A stretch of 21,892 nucleotides of DNA from Solirubrobacteraceae bacterium (GTDB lineage Bacteria > Actinomycetota > Thermoleophilia > Solirubrobacterales > Solirubrobacteraceae). Where the stretch lies: NCBI GenBank assembly GCA_025935735.1, contig JAICUS010000025.1, forward strand, positions 1 through 21,892. Reading direction: 5' to 3'. Positions 6,976-13,827 of the stretch are shown here, one piece after another. Under the pieces are notes generated by a model. It did no database searches and was not told the origin of the DNA. It saw nothing but the letters and a program-made list of their open reading frames with translations. Position 1 is the first letter of the stretch; the number at the start of each line of letters is the position of its first letter. The position numbers were made by a program, and so were the translations under genes.

Positions 6976-8124
6976 ATGGCTGACGTCTCGCTCCGACAGG
7001 TCAGCAAGGTGTACGCGACGGGTCTGACCGCCGTCCAGCCGCTCGACCTCGACATCCGCGACGGCGAGTTCATGGTGCTCGTCGGCCCTTCGGGTTGCGG
7101 CAAGACGACGCTGCTGCGGATGATCGCCGGCCTGGAGGCGACGACCGAGGGACGCATCCTCGTCGGTGGCCGCGACGTCACGCGTGTCGCGGCCCAGGCG
7201 CGGGACATCGCGATGGTCTTCCAGAGCTACGCGCTCTATCCGCAGATGACCGTGCGGCAGAACCTCGCCTTCCCGCTCAAGACGCGCCGCGCGCCGCGTG
7301 CCGAGATCGAGAACCGGGTCCGGGAGGTGGCACGCACGCTGGCCATCGAGGAGCTGCTGGACCGCAAGCCAGGTGAGCTGTCCGGTGGCCAGCGCCAGCG
7401 CGTCGCCATCGGCCGGGCGACGATCCGGCAGCCGCGGCTGTATCTCATGGACGAGCCGCTGTCCAACCTCGACGCGAAGCTGCGCGTCGACATGCGCGCC
7501 GAGCTGGCCCAGCTGCACGTGCGGCTCGGCACGACGACCATCTATGTCACGCACGACCAGGTCGAGGCGATGACCCTCGGCCAACGCGTGGCGGTCCTGC
7601 GCGACGGCGTCCTGCAGCAGTGCGACACGCCACGCGCACTGTTCAATCGCCCGGCCAACCTCTTCGTGGCGAGCTTCATCGGCTCGCCGACGATGAACCT
7701 GGTCGAAGCGCAGCTCGCCGCCGGCGTCGTGTCATTCGGCGAGTATTCGCTGGCCATGCCCCAATGGGAGGCCCTCGGGAGCGCCGAACGCCCGGTCGTC
7801 CTCGGCATTCGACCGGCGGCGTTCGAAGTCGCGGGCCCGCACGTGGATCCCACGCTGCCGCGCGTGCGGGTCCGACCGGATGTCGTGGAGGAGCTCGGCA
7901 CCGAGACCCACCTGCTGTTCCGTCTCGATCGCGTCATGCCCGCCACCCTTCCCGACGCGAGCAACGGGGCGCGGCCGGCGCGCTTCACCGCCGCCGTCGA
8001 TGCCGCGCATCGCGTCGAGCGCGGAGAGCACGTCGAGCTCGCGGTCCGCCGCGATCACCTGCACCTCTTCGACCCGCGCACGGGTGAGGCGCTGACGAGC
8101 GTCCCGTGGCGCTCCCAGGCGTGA
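6976..8124 (+). CDS. ABC sugar transporter ATP-binding protein (MalK/UgpC/MsmK-type)
   Basis: The 382-residue ATPase powers sugar import. Walker A is GPSGCGKTT (37-45), the Q-loop lies in MVFQSYALYPQMTV, the ABC signature is LSGGQRQR (134-141), Walker B with the catalytic glutamate is YLMDEP (155-160), and the D-loop SNLDAKLR follows. The switch histidine lies in YVTHDQVEAMT. After about residue 235 comes the long C-terminal TOBE-type regulatory region normal for CUT1 ATPases, which in some relatives is contacted by control proteins. Many actinobacteria use one shared MsmK-type ATPase for several sugar systems; here the operon carries its own. It is the last gene of the operon, and a hairpin follows 11 bases after the stop. 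Confidence 0.94.
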   Translation: MADVSLRQVSKVYATGLTAVQPLDLDIRDGEFMVLVGPSGCGKTTLLRMIAGLEATTEGRILVGGRDVTRVAAQARDIAMVFQSYALYPQMTVRQNLAFPLKTRRAPRAEIENRVREVARTLAIEELLDRKPGELSGGQRQRVAIGRATIRQPRLYLMDEPLSNLDAKLRVDMRAELAQLHVRLGTTTIYVTHDQVEAMTLGQRVAVLRDGVLQQCDTPRALFNRPANLFVASFIGSPTMNLVEAQLAAGVVSFGEYSLAMPQWEALGSAERPVVLGIRPAAFEVAGPHVDPTLPRVRVRPDVVEELGTETHLLFRLDRVMPATLPDASNGARPARFTAAVDAAHRVERGEHVELAVRRDHLHLFDPRTGEALTSVPWRSQA

Positions 8125-8135
8125 CCTGCGGGTGG

Positions 8136-8151
8136 GCCACGGGCTCGTGGC
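8136..8151 (+). terminator. Possible terminator hairpin after the sugar operon
   Basis: GCCACG, a GGCT loop and CGTGGC form a perfect six-base-pair GC-rich stem starting 11 bases after the ATPase stop codon. There is no T-run, as is common for high-GC actinobacterial terminators, so this is a weak call based on position and stem strength. The stretch to the recombinase start at 8382 holds no gene. Confidence 0.4.
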
Positions 8152-8370
8152 GGCCGACCTCGCCTGACGCTATCTGCGCGCGACTGCTTCGTAGATGGGT
8201 CGCGGGGCTGGCCGAAGAGTCGGGCGGTGCAGCTCGCGCAAATCAGCGCCACCAGCAGGTCGTGACCGAGCGCGTCGCCAACACGATCGCAAGAAGATGT
8301 GCCCTACTGTGGACGAGCGGCAGCCTGTCTCGGGTGCTACGGCACGACCCTCGTGCCCGTATCGAGCTTC

Positions 8371-8418
8371 GAGGAGGACCCATGCCTGAGTTCGAGGAGG
8401 ACTCCATGCCTGCCTCAG
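8371..8418 (+). repeat. 24-bp tandem duplication of ribosome-binding site and start codon
   Basis: The segment TTCGAGGAGGAC-CCATGCCTG occurs twice in succession, with ATGs at 8382 and 8406, 24 bases apart and therefore in frame. Each ATG is preceded by GAGGAGG with a 4-5 base spacer, so both could start translation. Proteins of this recombinase family as I know them begin with the residues that follow the second ATG, so the upstream unit is probably the added copy. Confidence 0.75.
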
Positions 8419-9072
8419 CGCCGCTGGTTTCTGTCGGCCGTCGCCGTTCGCCCGCCGCTCGGCCCGGTTACCTTGCCGGCCGTTCGCCGCGCAGCAAGGG
8501 TCGCCGCCATCCCGCTGATCCGCCGCGCACGGAAGAGATCATCGCGATCATGCGCTGCTGCGGCGGGCGACCGCACGGCCTGCGGGTGCGCGGGCTGATC
8601 GTCGTGCTCTGGCGCGCCGGCCTACGCATCCAAGAGGCGCTCGACCTGACCGAACTCGATCTCGACGCGCGGCGCGGCTCGGTCCTTGTCCGCCGCGGCA
8701 AGGGCGGCCATCGGCGCGAGGTCGGTATGGACGACTGGGGCTTTGAGCAGCTCGAGCCCTGGCTGAAGGTCCGCCAGTCGATGCCCCGTCGGGCCATTGT
8801 TCTGCGTCATCAGCGGCCGCAGCCGCGGCCGGGCGTGGGCGCCGTCGGCGGCCCGCGCTGATCTCCGGCGGCGGGCCGCCCGCGCGGGCGTGCGCCGCCG
8901 GTTCGTGCCCCACCAGCTCCAGCACGCCCACGCGCTCGAGCTCGCGCACGAGGGCGTCCCACTCAACGTCATCCAGCGCCAGCTCGGGCACCGCAACCTC
9001 GGCGTGACCTCGATCTACCTGCAGGGCATCGACCCGGACGAGATCATCGAGACCGTCCACGGTCGGCGTTAG
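8406..9072 (+). pseudogene. Tyrosine recombinase/integrase, frameshifted
   Basis: Two frames together give a short (about 220-residue) tyrosine recombinase, an enzyme that cuts and rejoins DNA at specific sites. Frame 1 runs from MPASAPLVSV through WRAGLRIQEAL, which carries the first catalytic Arg, and the beta-strand lysine in RRGKGGHRREV. After a run CCCC at 8784-8787 the reading must shift: removing one C gives MPVGPLFCVISGRSRGRAW, which restores the family sequence. The second frame carries PHQLQHAHALELAHEGVPLN, LGHRNLG and the nucleophile Tyr in SIYLQGID. The usual HxLR box reads HQLQ, so the second catalytic Arg is replaced. The stop at 9070 may also be premature, since the next codons (PMIPASAG) still look family-like. 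A sequencing error could explain the indel but not the Arg loss. Confidence 0.85.
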
Positions 9073-9174
9073 CCGATGATTCCCGCCAGCGCCGGCCTCG
9101 TCCTGCTGCCTGGCCGCTGACGGCGCACCGCGCGGCTCCCGCGCCAGCAAGTACCCTGGATTGCTGCTTCATTT

Positions 9175-9194
9175 CGTCGAGAACGGGCACAACG
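9175..9194 (-). repeat. Boundary motif copy C
   Basis: Plus-strand CGTCGAGAACGGGCACAACG is a diverged motif copy (14 of 20 identical to copy A), but the match continues outward on the minus-strand reading TTCTCGACGAAATGAAGCA against TTCTCGACGAAGTGAGCA at copy A. It lies about 100 bases after the recombinase pseudogene. The rest of 9073-9331 holds no gene I can support. Confidence 0.45.
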
Positions 9195-9331
9195 CCGTTG
9201 TCGCGCGGGTTCTGCGTCAGTGAACGCGAATACGTGGCCCGACGCGTCGGTACCACGGGCGTTGGAGTTCTCTTGCCGCCGGCGCCGCGTCGTGAGACGG
9301 TTGCCCGAACACGCGTACCGGGACGGTGCCC

Positions 9332-9670
9332 ATGCCCAAGTTCCTCTTCGAAGCCGCGTACACGCTGGATGGCGTCAAGGGCCTTCAGCGCGCGGGGGGA
9401 AGCAGCAGGCGCGACGCTATCGCTCAGGTCGCCGAGGCCCTCGGAGGTCGCCTCGAGAGCATGTACTTCGCGTTCGGTGAGCGCGACGTCTATGTCACGC
9501 TCGAACTACCCGACAACGAGAGTGCTGCCGCGGTCGCGCTGGCCGTGAACGCGTCCGGGGCCACGACGGTCCGCACCGTCGTGCTGTTGAGGCCCGAGGA
9601 GATTGACGCCGCTGCGCGGCGCTCTGTCGAATATCGGCCGCCCGGTGCTAACGACTCTGTGGCGTCATGA
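9332..9670 (+). CDS. GYD-domain protein
   Basis: A 112-residue soluble protein. The pattern MPKFLFEAAYTLDGVKGL, then RAGGSSRRDAI, LGGRLESMYFAFGERDVYV and ELPDNESAAAVALAV matches the GYD family of small ferredoxin-like alpha-beta proteins, whose biochemical role is unknown. It appears complete, with the typical ending VLLRPEEIDAAARRSVEYRPPG plus eight extra residues. I chose the ATG at 9332 because family members start MPKF/MPKY; a GTG two codons upstream is also possible. It stands alone between mobile-element debris, so the neighbours say nothing about its job. Confidence 0.85.
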   Translation: MPKFLFEAAYTLDGVKGLQRAGGSSRRDAIAQVAEALGGRLESMYFAFGERDVYVTLELPDNESAAAVALAVNASGATTVRTVVLLRPEEIDAAARRSVEYRPPGANDSVAS

Positions 9671-10133
9671 GTCCGGCGCCAGAACCGAGCTCGATGGTGG
9701 CGCTGATCACCCCAAGTAGAGCCGCACGTGAGCGGCGCGACGCTCCTGCGTGCGAACGCTGGGTGCATCGTCGGAGGGAAGTGCTGACGTCATCGAGAAG
9801 AAGCACATTGTTTGCGAGGGCCGTTGAGACTCCGACCGCGGCTCGGGTGGGGTCGGTTGTTCGGTCGACGAGCGCACGCGTCGTGAACAGTCGCCGGGTG
9901 CTGCTGTCCGTTCCAACTCAGGCATGGGTAACTCGGCTAGCGGCAATGAGTCGGGGTATTGATATTGGGTCGGATGACGCGGGGGCCCCGGTGGCAGCAG
10001 CGGCGCGAGCGACTCTTGATGCGGGGTCGTCGCGAGTCTGGAACGGCACCGGCACGCACTCCCATTGCCGCCCTATCGCGGTGCTCAACCTCCCCGGCTG
10101 GTCGGCGATGCATGGGTCGATGCCGATGTCGGC
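9671..10133. other. Gene-free stretch with boundary motif copy D
   Basis: About 460 bases without a convincing gene. The open frames on both strands have arginine- and serine-rich compositions typical of antisense or random GC-rich sequence. The only recognisable element is the boundary motif at 9791-9810. The last 60-70 bases may be the decayed 5' part of the membrane-protein gene that follows. Confidence 0.5.
9791..9810 (-). repeat. Boundary motif copy D
   Basis: Plus-strand CATCGAGAAGAAGCACATTG differs from copy A by one base, and the upstream bases GCTGACGT also resemble copy A. It sits in a gene-free stretch, so the similarity cannot be explained by shared protein coding. Confidence 0.6.
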
Positions 10134-10421
10134 ATGAAGTTCGACGAGCACGTCTATTACATGGCGGGGCTGTTCTGCTGCAACATCGCCGCCTCGCTGG
10201 CGCTCATTCCCGCAGTGCTCCTCGCAGAGCTGAGAGGGTCCGCTGCATCAAGGCGGATTTCGTGGGCAGCGACCGCGGGACTGGCGGCGGCGACCATCGT
10301 AGGGTTCCTGTGGAGTCGCACGATCGGCTTCCCCCAGATGGCGGACGCGATGGGAGGACGGCCGCCGCCCCGGAGTCGTCAGACTGCTCTGGGTGCCGGC
10401 CGCCGCCTCGATCGCCGCTGA
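10134..10421 (+). pseudogene. Small membrane protein, truncated
   Basis: The native-looking part runs from MKFDEHVYYMAGLFCCNIAA to GFPQMADAMG, about 74 residues. It has two membrane helices, around AGLFCCNIAASLALIPAVLL and ISWAATAGLAAATIVGFLW. This resembles the C-terminal half of uncharacterised actinobacterial membrane proteins that carry SRT(I/V)G(F/L)P after the last helix. In those proteins the sequence continues with EW-rich residues, whereas here the frame turns into GRPPPRSRQT and stops at 10421 inside the next gene. The upstream frame is open but not recognisable. I read this as a gene missing both its start and its end. The function is unknown. Confidence 0.5.
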
Positions 10422-11136
10422 CGCGATCCCGCTGCAGGTCACCGGGCTCGGGCGCCGGTACGGCCGCCTCGTCGGGCTCGCCCATCTCGACCTCGCGCTC
10501 GCGCGGGGCGATTGCGTCGCGCTGATCGGCGCCAACGGGTCGGGGAAGTCGACCGCGGTCCGGACGATCGCGGGACTGCTGGAGCCGAGCGAGGGCACGG
10601 TGCGGATCTGCGGCCACGATCCGCACAGCGAGCCGGACGCGGAGGCTGCCCGGGCTGCGCTGGCGCTCGTCCCCGACGCGCCCATGCTCTATGAAGACCT
10701 CACGGTCCGCCAGCACCTGTCGCTCGTCGCCCTCGCCCACGGCGTGACCGACGACGGGATCGAGGGGCGGATCGACGCGCTCTTGGAGCGTCTGGGCCTC
10801 ACGCATCGCGCCGGCTTTCTGCCCGCGGAGCTGTCGCGCGGCCTCAAGCAGAAGACCGGCTTGGCGTGCGCGCTGATCCGTCCCGCGAGCCTGCTGGTGC
10901 TCGACGAGCCCGTCGTGGGCCTCGACCCGCCGTCGCAGTCGCTGCTGGTCGAGCTGCTGCTCGAGGCCAAGGCGAGCGGGATCGCGGTGCTGCTGACGAC
11001 GCACCAGATGGCGTTCGCCGACGGCCTCGCCGACAGCGCGATCGTCCTGGGCGAGGGCGAGGTGCTCGACCAGGGCCCGTGGACCGCGGTGCGCCGGCGC
11101 GCGGCGGAGCGGGGCTGGCTGCCGGCGGATGCCTGA
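10393..11136 (+). CDS. ABC exporter ATP-binding protein
   Basis: A 247-residue ATPase of the type that drives drug, antibiotic or unknown-substrate exporters. Walker A is GANGSGKST (46-54). The Q-loop region is VPDAPMLYEDLTVRQHLSL, the signature is degenerate but recognisable as LSRGLKQK, Walker B is LLVLDEPVVGLDPPSQ, and the switch histidine is in TTHQM. There is no TOBE-like extension, unlike the sugar ATPase upstream. The GTG start at 10393 has a poor ribosome-binding site and overlaps the broken gene before it, so an internal start is possible. It overlaps the next gene by ATGCCTGA (11129-11136), so the two form a transporter pair. Confidence 0.87.
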   Translation: MPAAASIAADAIPLQVTGLGRRYGRLVGLAHLDLALARGDCVALIGANGSGKSTAVRTIAGLLEPSEGTVRICGHDPHSEPDAEAARAALALVPDAPMLYEDLTVRQHLSLVALAHGVTDDGIEGRIDALLERLGLTHRAGFLPAELSRGLKQKTGLACALIRPASLLVLDEPVVGLDPPSQSLLVELLLEAKASGIAVLLTTHQMAFADGLADSAIVLGEGEVLDQGPWTAVRRRAAERGWLPADA

Positions 11137-12709
11137 GCTCGCCGCCGGCGACGGCCGCACCCGCGTCCGCGACATCCGCCGCTTCTGGCACGCGGTGCAG
11201 GCGCCGCCGTCGCTGCTCAAGCGCTTGGAGCCCGCGTACTACGTGTTCATCACGCTAGCGCTCGGCGGGCCGTTCGTTTACGGGACGGCGAGCGCGGGGC
11301 TGTCGGAGGTCGCGACGCCGCGCGCCGTCGGCGTCTGGGGGCCGTCGCTGGCCCTCGTCGCGCTGCTGGCCGCGATGCGTTGGGGCGCGGTCCAGGGTCC
11401 GGTGGTCTTCACCGTGGCCGACGTCGGCCAGCTGCTTGGCGCGCCGCTGCGCCGGGCGGAGCTGGTCCTCGGACGGCTGGTCCGGGGATTGCTCATCTGG
11501 ACGGCCGCGGCCGCGGTCGTGGGCGGCCTCGTCGTGATCGGCGTCGCGGGCCACCACCGCGGGGTCGACGCGATGCGCGCCGCGGGCTTCGTGGTCGCGA
11601 TCGCCATCCTCGGCCTGCTCGGCGTCGCCGGCGCGGCGCTGGTGGCGGGCTCCGAGCGCGTCGACCGCGGCACGCGCCGGGCCGTCTGGCCCGCGGTCGC
11701 GCTGGCCGCCGGCCTCGTCGCGCTCGCGGACTTCTCGCCGGCCGGCCGTCACGTGGCGCTGTGGTCGGGACCGTGGGGCTGGGCCGTCCAGCCGCTGGCC
11801 GGGGCCGCCGCGGCGTGGCCGCTCGCCCTCGTGCTGCTGGCCGCGCTCACCGCGGCGGTCGCGACACTCGCGGTCCGCTGCCGCGGCGCCACGCCCACCG
11901 AGCGCCACCTGGCGCGGGCCGAAGCCCGCGGCGGCGCGGTCGCGGCCATCTACTCGATGGACACGCGCTTTGTCCGGCGCAGCCTCACCGCGGTGAGCTC
12001 CGGGCCTGTGGCTGCGGCTGGCGCCGACCGCCTCAAGCCGCCGCGCTTCCCGCGCCTGGCCGTCGTCTGGCGCGACGCGGTGGCTGCGCTGGCCGTCCCG
12101 CAACGGCTCGTCCAAGCGGTCCTCCTGACCGCCGGCGGGACCGCGGTCTGTCTGGTCAACGGCGCCCATCCGGTGGCCGTCGCCGCGGGCGCCTTGGCGA
12201 TATACGCCGGCGCGTCGCTGATGCTCGAGCCGCTGCGGGCAGAGACCGACCAGCCCGGACGCGTCCGCGTGCTGTTGATCGCCCCGATCGGCAAGGTGCT
12301 GTTCCAGCACGCGCTCGTCCCGCTAGCGGTCGTCGCGCTCGGCGCGCCGGTCGCGGTCGCCGGTTGCGCCGCGGCCGGCGCGCTCCCTCGCCACGGCGCC
12401 GCCGCCGTCATCCTCGTGCTGCTCGCCACCCCCTCGATCACGCTATGCGCCGCGCTCTCCAGCCGCCGCGGCGGTCGCCTCCCGCCGAGCGTGCTCGCAG
12501 TGGCCAACGCCGACACGAGCGGCATGTACCTCGGCCTGATCCTCGGCTTGATCGCGCTCTGGCCGCTGCTCGCCATGGTCACCGCGGCGGTCCCCGTCGT
12601 CAGCGTCGTCCACCACGGCACGCGCGCCCTGCCGCAGCTCGCCATCGCGCTGGCGGTCCTCCCGATCCTCCTCGCCAGCGGCTTGGCCGCGGAGCGGTTC
12701 GCGCCGTGA
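11129..12709 (+). CDS. ABC exporter membrane component, large hydrophobic protein
   Basis: A 526-residue integral membrane protein. After a basic N-terminus ending near RFWHAVQAPPSLLKRLEP there are roughly ten to twelve hydrophobic segments rich in Ala, Val and Leu. A more polar central region around residues 250-310 contains two basic clusters. It has no recognisable catalytic motif. Translational overlap with the ATPase gene makes it the likely membrane partner of that ATPase. The protein is about twice the size of a standard ABC-2 permease and its halves look loosely similar in layout, so it may be a fused double permease. I do not recognise a named family and the substrate is unknown. Confidence 0.75.
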   Translation: MPELAAGDGRTRVRDIRRFWHAVQAPPSLLKRLEPAYYVFITLALGGPFVYGTASAGLSEVATPRAVGVWGPSLALVALLAAMRWGAVQGPVVFTVADVGQLLGAPLRRAELVLGRLVRGLLIWTAAAAVVGGLVVIGVAGHHRGVDAMRAAGFVVAIAILGLLGVAGAALVAGSERVDRGTRRAVWPAVALAAGLVALADFSPAGRHVALWSGPWGWAVQPLAGAAAAWPLALVLLAALTAAVATLAVRCRGATPTERHLARAEARGGAVAAIYSMDTRFVRRSLTAVSSGPVAAAGADRLKPPRFPRLAVVWRDAVAALAVPQRLVQAVLLTAGGTAVCLVNGAHPVAVAAGALAIYAGASLMLEPLRAETDQPGRVRVLLIAPIGKVLFQHALVPLAVVALGAPVAVAGCAAAGALPRHGAAAVILVLLATPSITLCAALSSRRGGRLPPSVLAVANADTSGMYLGLILGLIALWPLLAMVTAAVPVVSVVHHGTRALPQLAIALAVLPILLASGLAAERFAP

Positions 12710-12714
12710 CCCTC

Positions 12715-12742
12715 TGTAACGGTTCGGGCCGGAATCGACGGT
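12715..12742 (+). promoter_or_regulatory. Possible promoter of the sigma-factor gene
   Basis: TGTAAC at 12715-12720 and CGACGGT at 12736-12742 are separated by 15 bases and end 7 bases before the GTG start. The shape (an AAC-containing -35 and a CG-rich -10) resembles promoters read by ECF sigma factors, which often transcribe their own genes. This is a visual guess from position and shape. Confidence 0.3.
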
Positions 12743-12749
12743 AGGGCTC

Positions 12750-13289
12750 GTGACGACGGATCCGCAGAGCGATCGCCACGTCGTCGAGGCCCGGTTCGCC
12801 GAGGTCTTCGCGCACCTGGGCTTCATCTCGACGTACGCGCGGCGCCGGGGCGCGCGCGATCCGGACGGTATCGCGGCCGAGGCGATGGCGATCGCCTGGC
12901 GCCGGCTCGCCGACGTCCCGGCCGCCGACGCCCGGCCGTGGCTGATGGTCACCGCGCGCAACCTGCTGCTCGCGGAGCGCCGGCGGGAGCCGGAGTGCGC
13001 GAGGCAGCCGCAGGCCGACATCGACCTCGAGGCGCCGATGCCGCCCGAATCGGGGCTCGACCCCGACCTCGCGCGGAGCCTGCGAGCGCTGCCGGAGAAG
13101 GACCGCGAGGGGCTGCTGCTGATCGCCTGGGAAGACCTCCCGGCGCTGGCGGCGGTGAGCCTCGGGATCTCGCAGACGGCGTTCCGGGTGCGGCTGCATC
13201 GCGCCCGGCGCCGGCTCCGCGGGCTCCTGACCCAGCAGGCCTCGGTGAACCGCGTCGCAGCACCGCAACCGAACTGGAGGCAGACATGA
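12750..13289 (+). CDS. ECF-type RNA polymerase sigma factor
   Basis: A 179-residue protein with the two-domain layout of ECF sigma factors. The region-2 part includes ARDPDGIAAEAMAIAWRRL and RPWLMVTARNLLLAERRR, which bind core polymerase and the -10 element. The region-4 helix-turn-helix runs LRALPEKDREGLLLIAWEDL to SQTAFRVRLHRARRRLRGLL and would bind the -35 element. The GTG at 12750 is the only sensible start. It begins 41 bases after the ABC-exporter pair and overlaps the next gene by ATGA (13286-13289), the arrangement usual for a sigma factor with its regulator. Because that regulator is destroyed, the sigma factor may be uncontrolled or the module dead. Its target genes are unknown. Confidence 0.85.
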   Translation: MTTDPQSDRHVVEARFAEVFAHLGFISTYARRRGARDPDGIAAEAMAIAWRRLADVPAADARPWLMVTARNLLLAERRREPECARQPQADIDLEAPMPPESGLDPDLARSLRALPEKDREGLLLIAWEDLPALAAVSLGISQTAFRVRLHRARRRLRGLLTQQASVNRVAAPQPNWRQT

Positions 13290-13540
13290 ACGATGACGCC
13301 CTGATGCGCCGTCTCCGCGCGGCGAGACCGGTGGCCGCCGAGCCCAGGGTCCGGTCACCTGGTCGGTCGGCATGCCGTTGTTGTACCCATCGTGGTCGGG
13401 GGCACCGGCTCCGGGGCGATAGCGACATGCGCAGATCCCGCCCCGCCCCGACGGATTGTTCCCGTATTCGGCGAACTGGGTACCTGGCCGATCCATCTGT
13501 CGCGTTGCATGGAAGGAGCAGCGCGGTGCGCGCCCATTGA
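13286..13540 (+). pseudogene. Downstream partner of the sigma factor (anti-sigma-like), truncated by the 87-bp repeat
   Basis: The ATG at 13286 overlaps the sigma-factor stop. About 22 native codons follow (MNDDALMRRLRAARPVAAEP), matching the way proteins encoded directly after such sigma factors commonly begin. At 13351 the 87-bp repeat starts and the frame continues as an unrelated Arg/Cys-rich sequence (RSPGRSACRCC) to a stop at 13540. No membrane helix or zinc-binding anti-sigma motif remains. The role as sigma-factor regulator is inferred from position only; the truncation is visible directly. Confidence 0.6.
13351..13437 (+). repeat. 87-bp dispersed repeat, copy 2
   Basis: Gapless match to 579-665, same orientation and length. 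It has the same palindrome CGGCATGCCG, a conserved right end GGCGATAGCGACATG-C-CAGATC, and a replaced central block. This copy interrupts the gene downstream of the sigma factor. No boundary motif follows its right edge. Several differences from copy 1 would be silent in one minus-strand frame (HDGYN(D/N)GMPTD), so an origin in a coding sequence is possible. Confidence 0.75.
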
Positions 13541-13590
13541 CTGCTCCTGCCAGACCATTGCCGCAGTCCGAGCCGCTATAGCGTCTCGCC

Positions 13591-13827
13591 ATGTACGTGA
13601 CGCTCGACTCGCAGCAGAAGATGGCCTACATCGGACTGCGCGAACACGCGCAGTCCATCGTCGCCCGGTCGCTTCCTCTCGGGGATTTCGCGGCTGAGGC
13701 GCACATCGACACGCTGCACGACTGATTCTCGACTTCGATGCCAAGGGCCGCCTGATCGGCATCGAGGTGATGAACGCCAAGCGGGCGCTGTCGGACGCGT
13801 TGCTGGCTGAAGCCCAGCGCATCTGAC
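13591..13827 (+). pseudogene. DUF2283-family small protein, two frameshifts
   Basis: Three overlapping frames together give a typical DUF2283 protein of about 79 residues, a small family of unknown function with a beta-rich fold. Frame 1 runs MYVTLDSQQKMAYIGLRE to AEAHIDTLHD and hits TGA at 13723-13725. Restoring one base near 13720 lets it continue LILDFDAKGRLIGIEVMNAK, the family core, to RALSDA. A run TTT at 13800-13802 then shifts the frame to a stop at 13809. Removing one T gives LLAEAQRI and a stop at 13825-13827, the normal family ending. TATAGC (13577-13582) lies 8 bases before the ATG and may be the old -10 box. Sequencing errors could also explain the indels. Confidence 0.7.

Larger units (their letters stand above)
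8296..9194. mobile_element. Putative small recombinase-bearing mobile element (decayed)
   Basis: A tyrosine-recombinase pseudogene is bracketed by two imperfect inverted copies of the boundary motif. The left end reads GATGTGCCCTACTGTGGACG on the plus strand from 8296. The right end reads TTGTGCCCGTTCTCGACGAA on the minus strand near 9193. They share TGTGCCC, then GACGA, then GCAGC with a short indel. A perfect hairpin, GGCACGA-CCC-TCGTGCC (8341-8357), lies between the left end and the gene. The right end clearly belongs to the dispersed motif family; the left end is weaker and could be chance. No target-site duplication was found by eye. Confidence 0.35.

Noticed and set aside
12600..13592. 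A 330-residue minus-strand frame opposite the sigma factor that contains the 87-bp repeat
   Set aside because: The part opposite the sigma factor is clearly antisense. The similar residues shared with the frame at 470-799 come only from the 87-bp repeat.
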